Shown here: piece after piece, positions 62,811 through 64,000 of the stretch
Position numbering within the stretch: position 1 is the stretch's first letter
Layout of the letters: every line of letters starts with the position of its first letter
Assembly: GCA_022824265.1 (NCBI GenBank)
Contig: JAJEAG010000055.1
Coordinates: 62,001 to 126,000, forward strand
From: Candidatus Poribacteria bacterium
Lineage (GTDB): Bacteria; Poribacteria; WGA-4E; WGA-3G
Reading direction: 5' to 3'
Length of the DNA: 64,000 bases
The notes under the pieces: model-generated
Seen by the model: the letters and a program-made list of their open reading frames with translations, nothing else
Databases searched by the model: none
What the model was told of the DNA's origin: nothing
Made by a program: the position numbers and the translations under genes

Positions 62811-64000
62811 ATGCCTCGCACTTTTAACTTGCCCCGCTTTTATGAAAGTCCTATTATTTCTGCCGTTAAGGCATCGCGGCGGAACATGGATACCCGCAAA
62901 CGGGACTTATCCCCCTCCATTTTAGACTTTGGACCTGTTCGTTTTAAGATAGCACGCCATTTCGGATTCTGTTACGGTGTTGAAAATGCTGTTGAGATTG
63001 CGTATCGTGCCCTTGAAGAGAATCCAGATAAACGTATTTTCCTGCTATCAGAAATTATCCATAATCCACGCGTCAACGACAATTTGAGACAAAACGGAGT
63101 GCAATTCCTTTCTGATACTGAAGGCAATCCGTTGCTGCCATTTGATGTCTTGGTACCCAATGATGTCGTCATTGTTCCAGCCTTTGGTACAACGTTAGAA
63201 GTTGAGCAGGAACTCAACGATCGCGGTGTTACACTTTCATCCTATAATACTACCTGTCCGTTTGTAGAAAAAGTATGGAAGCGAAGCCAGGAAATTGGCA
63301 AGCAAGATTATACCGTAGTTGTGCATGGCAAACGTTATCATGAGGAGACGCGCGCCACATTTTCTCATGCACAAGCGGAGGCACCAGTCGTTGTCGTGCG
63401 TGACCTTGTGGAAGCAGAAGACCTCGCAAAAGTGATACGCGGCGAAGAGAATGCTGAATTCTTCTTTGAAAAGTTTGCTGATCGATACTCCGAAGGGTTC
63501 CATCCAGATTTCAATCTAAAACGTATCGGTGTTGTCAACCAAACAACGATGCTCGCAACAGAAACACAAGCGATTGCGGATTTATTGCGACAGGCTATCA
63601 TCACAAGATACGACAAAGAGAATCTCTCTGAACATTTTGCTGATACCAAAGATACCCTCTGCTATGCAACAAAAGAGAACCAAGACGCAACGCTCGCGCT
63701 TATCGCTGAAGGTGGTGATGTCGCAGTTGTTGTGGGTGGATATAATTCCTCCAACACAAGCCATCTCGTAGAACTTTGCGAACACGAACTGTCGACATAC
63801 TTTGTCCGAGACGCTGAAGAGTTGCTTAGTCCGAAACAGATTCGGCATTTATCACTTGAGACAAAACAGGTACAGATGACTGAGAATTGGTTACCAACTG
63901 AACATCCTGATGGTAGCCCGGTTGACATCGTTTTGACTGCGGGAGCATCCTGTCCAGATATTCTACTTGATGAGGTATTGCGGAAGATTGTTGGATGGTT
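62811..64000 (+). CDS. ispH: 4-Hydroxy-3-methylbut-2-enyl diphosphate reductase (partial, cut by right edge)
   Basis: IspH is the last enzyme of the MEP pathway and makes isopentenyl and dimethylallyl diphosphates. It carries a [4Fe-4S] cluster bound by three Cys, all visible: HFGFCYGVENAVE (C54), YNTTCPFVEKVW and AGASCPDILL. ISEIIHNPRVND-like text (LSEIIHNPRVND) and VVHGKRYHEET supply the diphosphate-binding His residues, and VVNQTTMLA is conserved. The ~45-residue N-terminal extension and large size match the long plant/cyanobacterial-type IspH. The gene runs off the window at residue ~396, near its expected end. It lies 23 bp after rpmH without a clear Shine-Dalgarno sequence. Confidence 0.94.
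   Translation, partial: MPRTFNLPRFYESPIISAVKASRRNMDTRKRDLSPSILDFGPVRFKIARHFGFCYGVENAVEIAYRALEENPDKRIFLLSEIIHNPRVNDNLRQNGVQFLSDTEGNPLLPFDVLVPNDVVIVPAFGTTLEVEQELNDRGVTLSSYNTTCPFVEKVWKRSQEIGKQDYTVVVHGKRYHEETRATFSHAQAEAPVVVVRDLVEAEDLAKVIRGEENAEFFFEKFADRYSEGFHPDFNLKRIGVVNQTTMLATETQAIADLLRQAIITRYDKENLSEHFADTKDTLCYATKENQDATLALIAEGGDVAVVVGGYNSSNTSHLVELCEHELSTYFVRDAEELLSPKQIRHLSLETKQVQMTENWLPTEHPDGSPVDIVLTAGASCPDILLDEVLRKIVGW

Overview
The window is bacterial chromosomal DNA, A+T-rich by eye, read with the standard bacterial code: genes such as pdxJ, livG and the metallophosphoesterase end in TGA, so TGA is a stop here. The gene content suggests an uncultured Gram-negative lineage, most likely Candidatus Poribacteria or a neighbour. 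The clues are a GHL10-type secreted protein, a DUF6785-like membrane protein, NHL and WD40 propellers, Gfo/Idh oxidoreductases, many TPR lipoproteins, and REP-like palindromes built on a GTAGGGGCGAGG core. An outer membrane is implied by a TonB-dependent receptor, an OmpA-type lipoprotein and Lgt. The phylum assignment is inference.

Layout. 1-3.4 kb: a partial GHL10-type gene, a cell-wall amidase, a repeat, a strong promoter and tRNA-Val/tRNA-Asp. 3.5-8.8 kb: serS, a type II restriction-modification pair, then bioB and pyrK on the minus strand. 9-15.3 kb: a small membrane protein, a metallophosphoesterase, a STAS protein, a polytopic membrane protein, a 1-kb repeat-rich gap and an NHL propeller. 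15.5-20.3 kb: glutamate dehydrogenase, pdxJ, a HAD phosphatase, a pseudouridine synthase, and on the minus strand a thioredoxin-fold/TPR protein whose first active-site Cys codon is TGA. 20.5-25.1 kb: an oxidoreductase, a siroheme reductase-HEPN-TusA fusion and a HigBA-type module with a frameshifted toxin. 25.3-31.3 kb: a PorY/PorX-like two-component pair, rng, rplU and rpmA. 31.4-38.3 kb: DUF4398 and OmpA lipoproteins, guaA, an M14-like deacylase and a WD40 protein. 38.4-48.6 kb (minus strand): an aminotransferase, a 1567-residue TPR protein, anti-sigma and ECF sigma factors, an Ig-like lipoprotein and dprA. 48.9-54.9 kb: livGF-lgt, an Rpn-family nuclease with a leaderless promoter, proA, a lipoprotein and a ferritin-like protein. 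55-62.4 kb: a haem acquisition locus. 62.5-64 kb: rpmH and a partial ispH.

How the genes work together. The haem locus reads minus-strand as IsdG-like monooxygenase, TonB-dependent receptor, secreted HmuY-like protein, small protein, lipidated HmuY-like protein, then HmuT, HmuU and HmuV. A Fur-box-like site lies upstream of it. This is a complete import and degradation route from the cell surface to the cytoplasm. The PorY/PorX-like pair shares one promoter. The ECF sigma, anti-sigma and giant TPR genes are consecutive and probably form one envelope regulon.

The strongest unexpected signal is the probable selenoprotein at 19111-20256. The reading frame continues on both sides of an in-frame TGA at 20065-20067, the TGA replaces the first Cys of a WCGWCK-type thioredoxin site, and a SECIS-like hairpin begins four bases after it. 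No Sec-insertion genes are in this window, so the reading depends on the rest of the genome.
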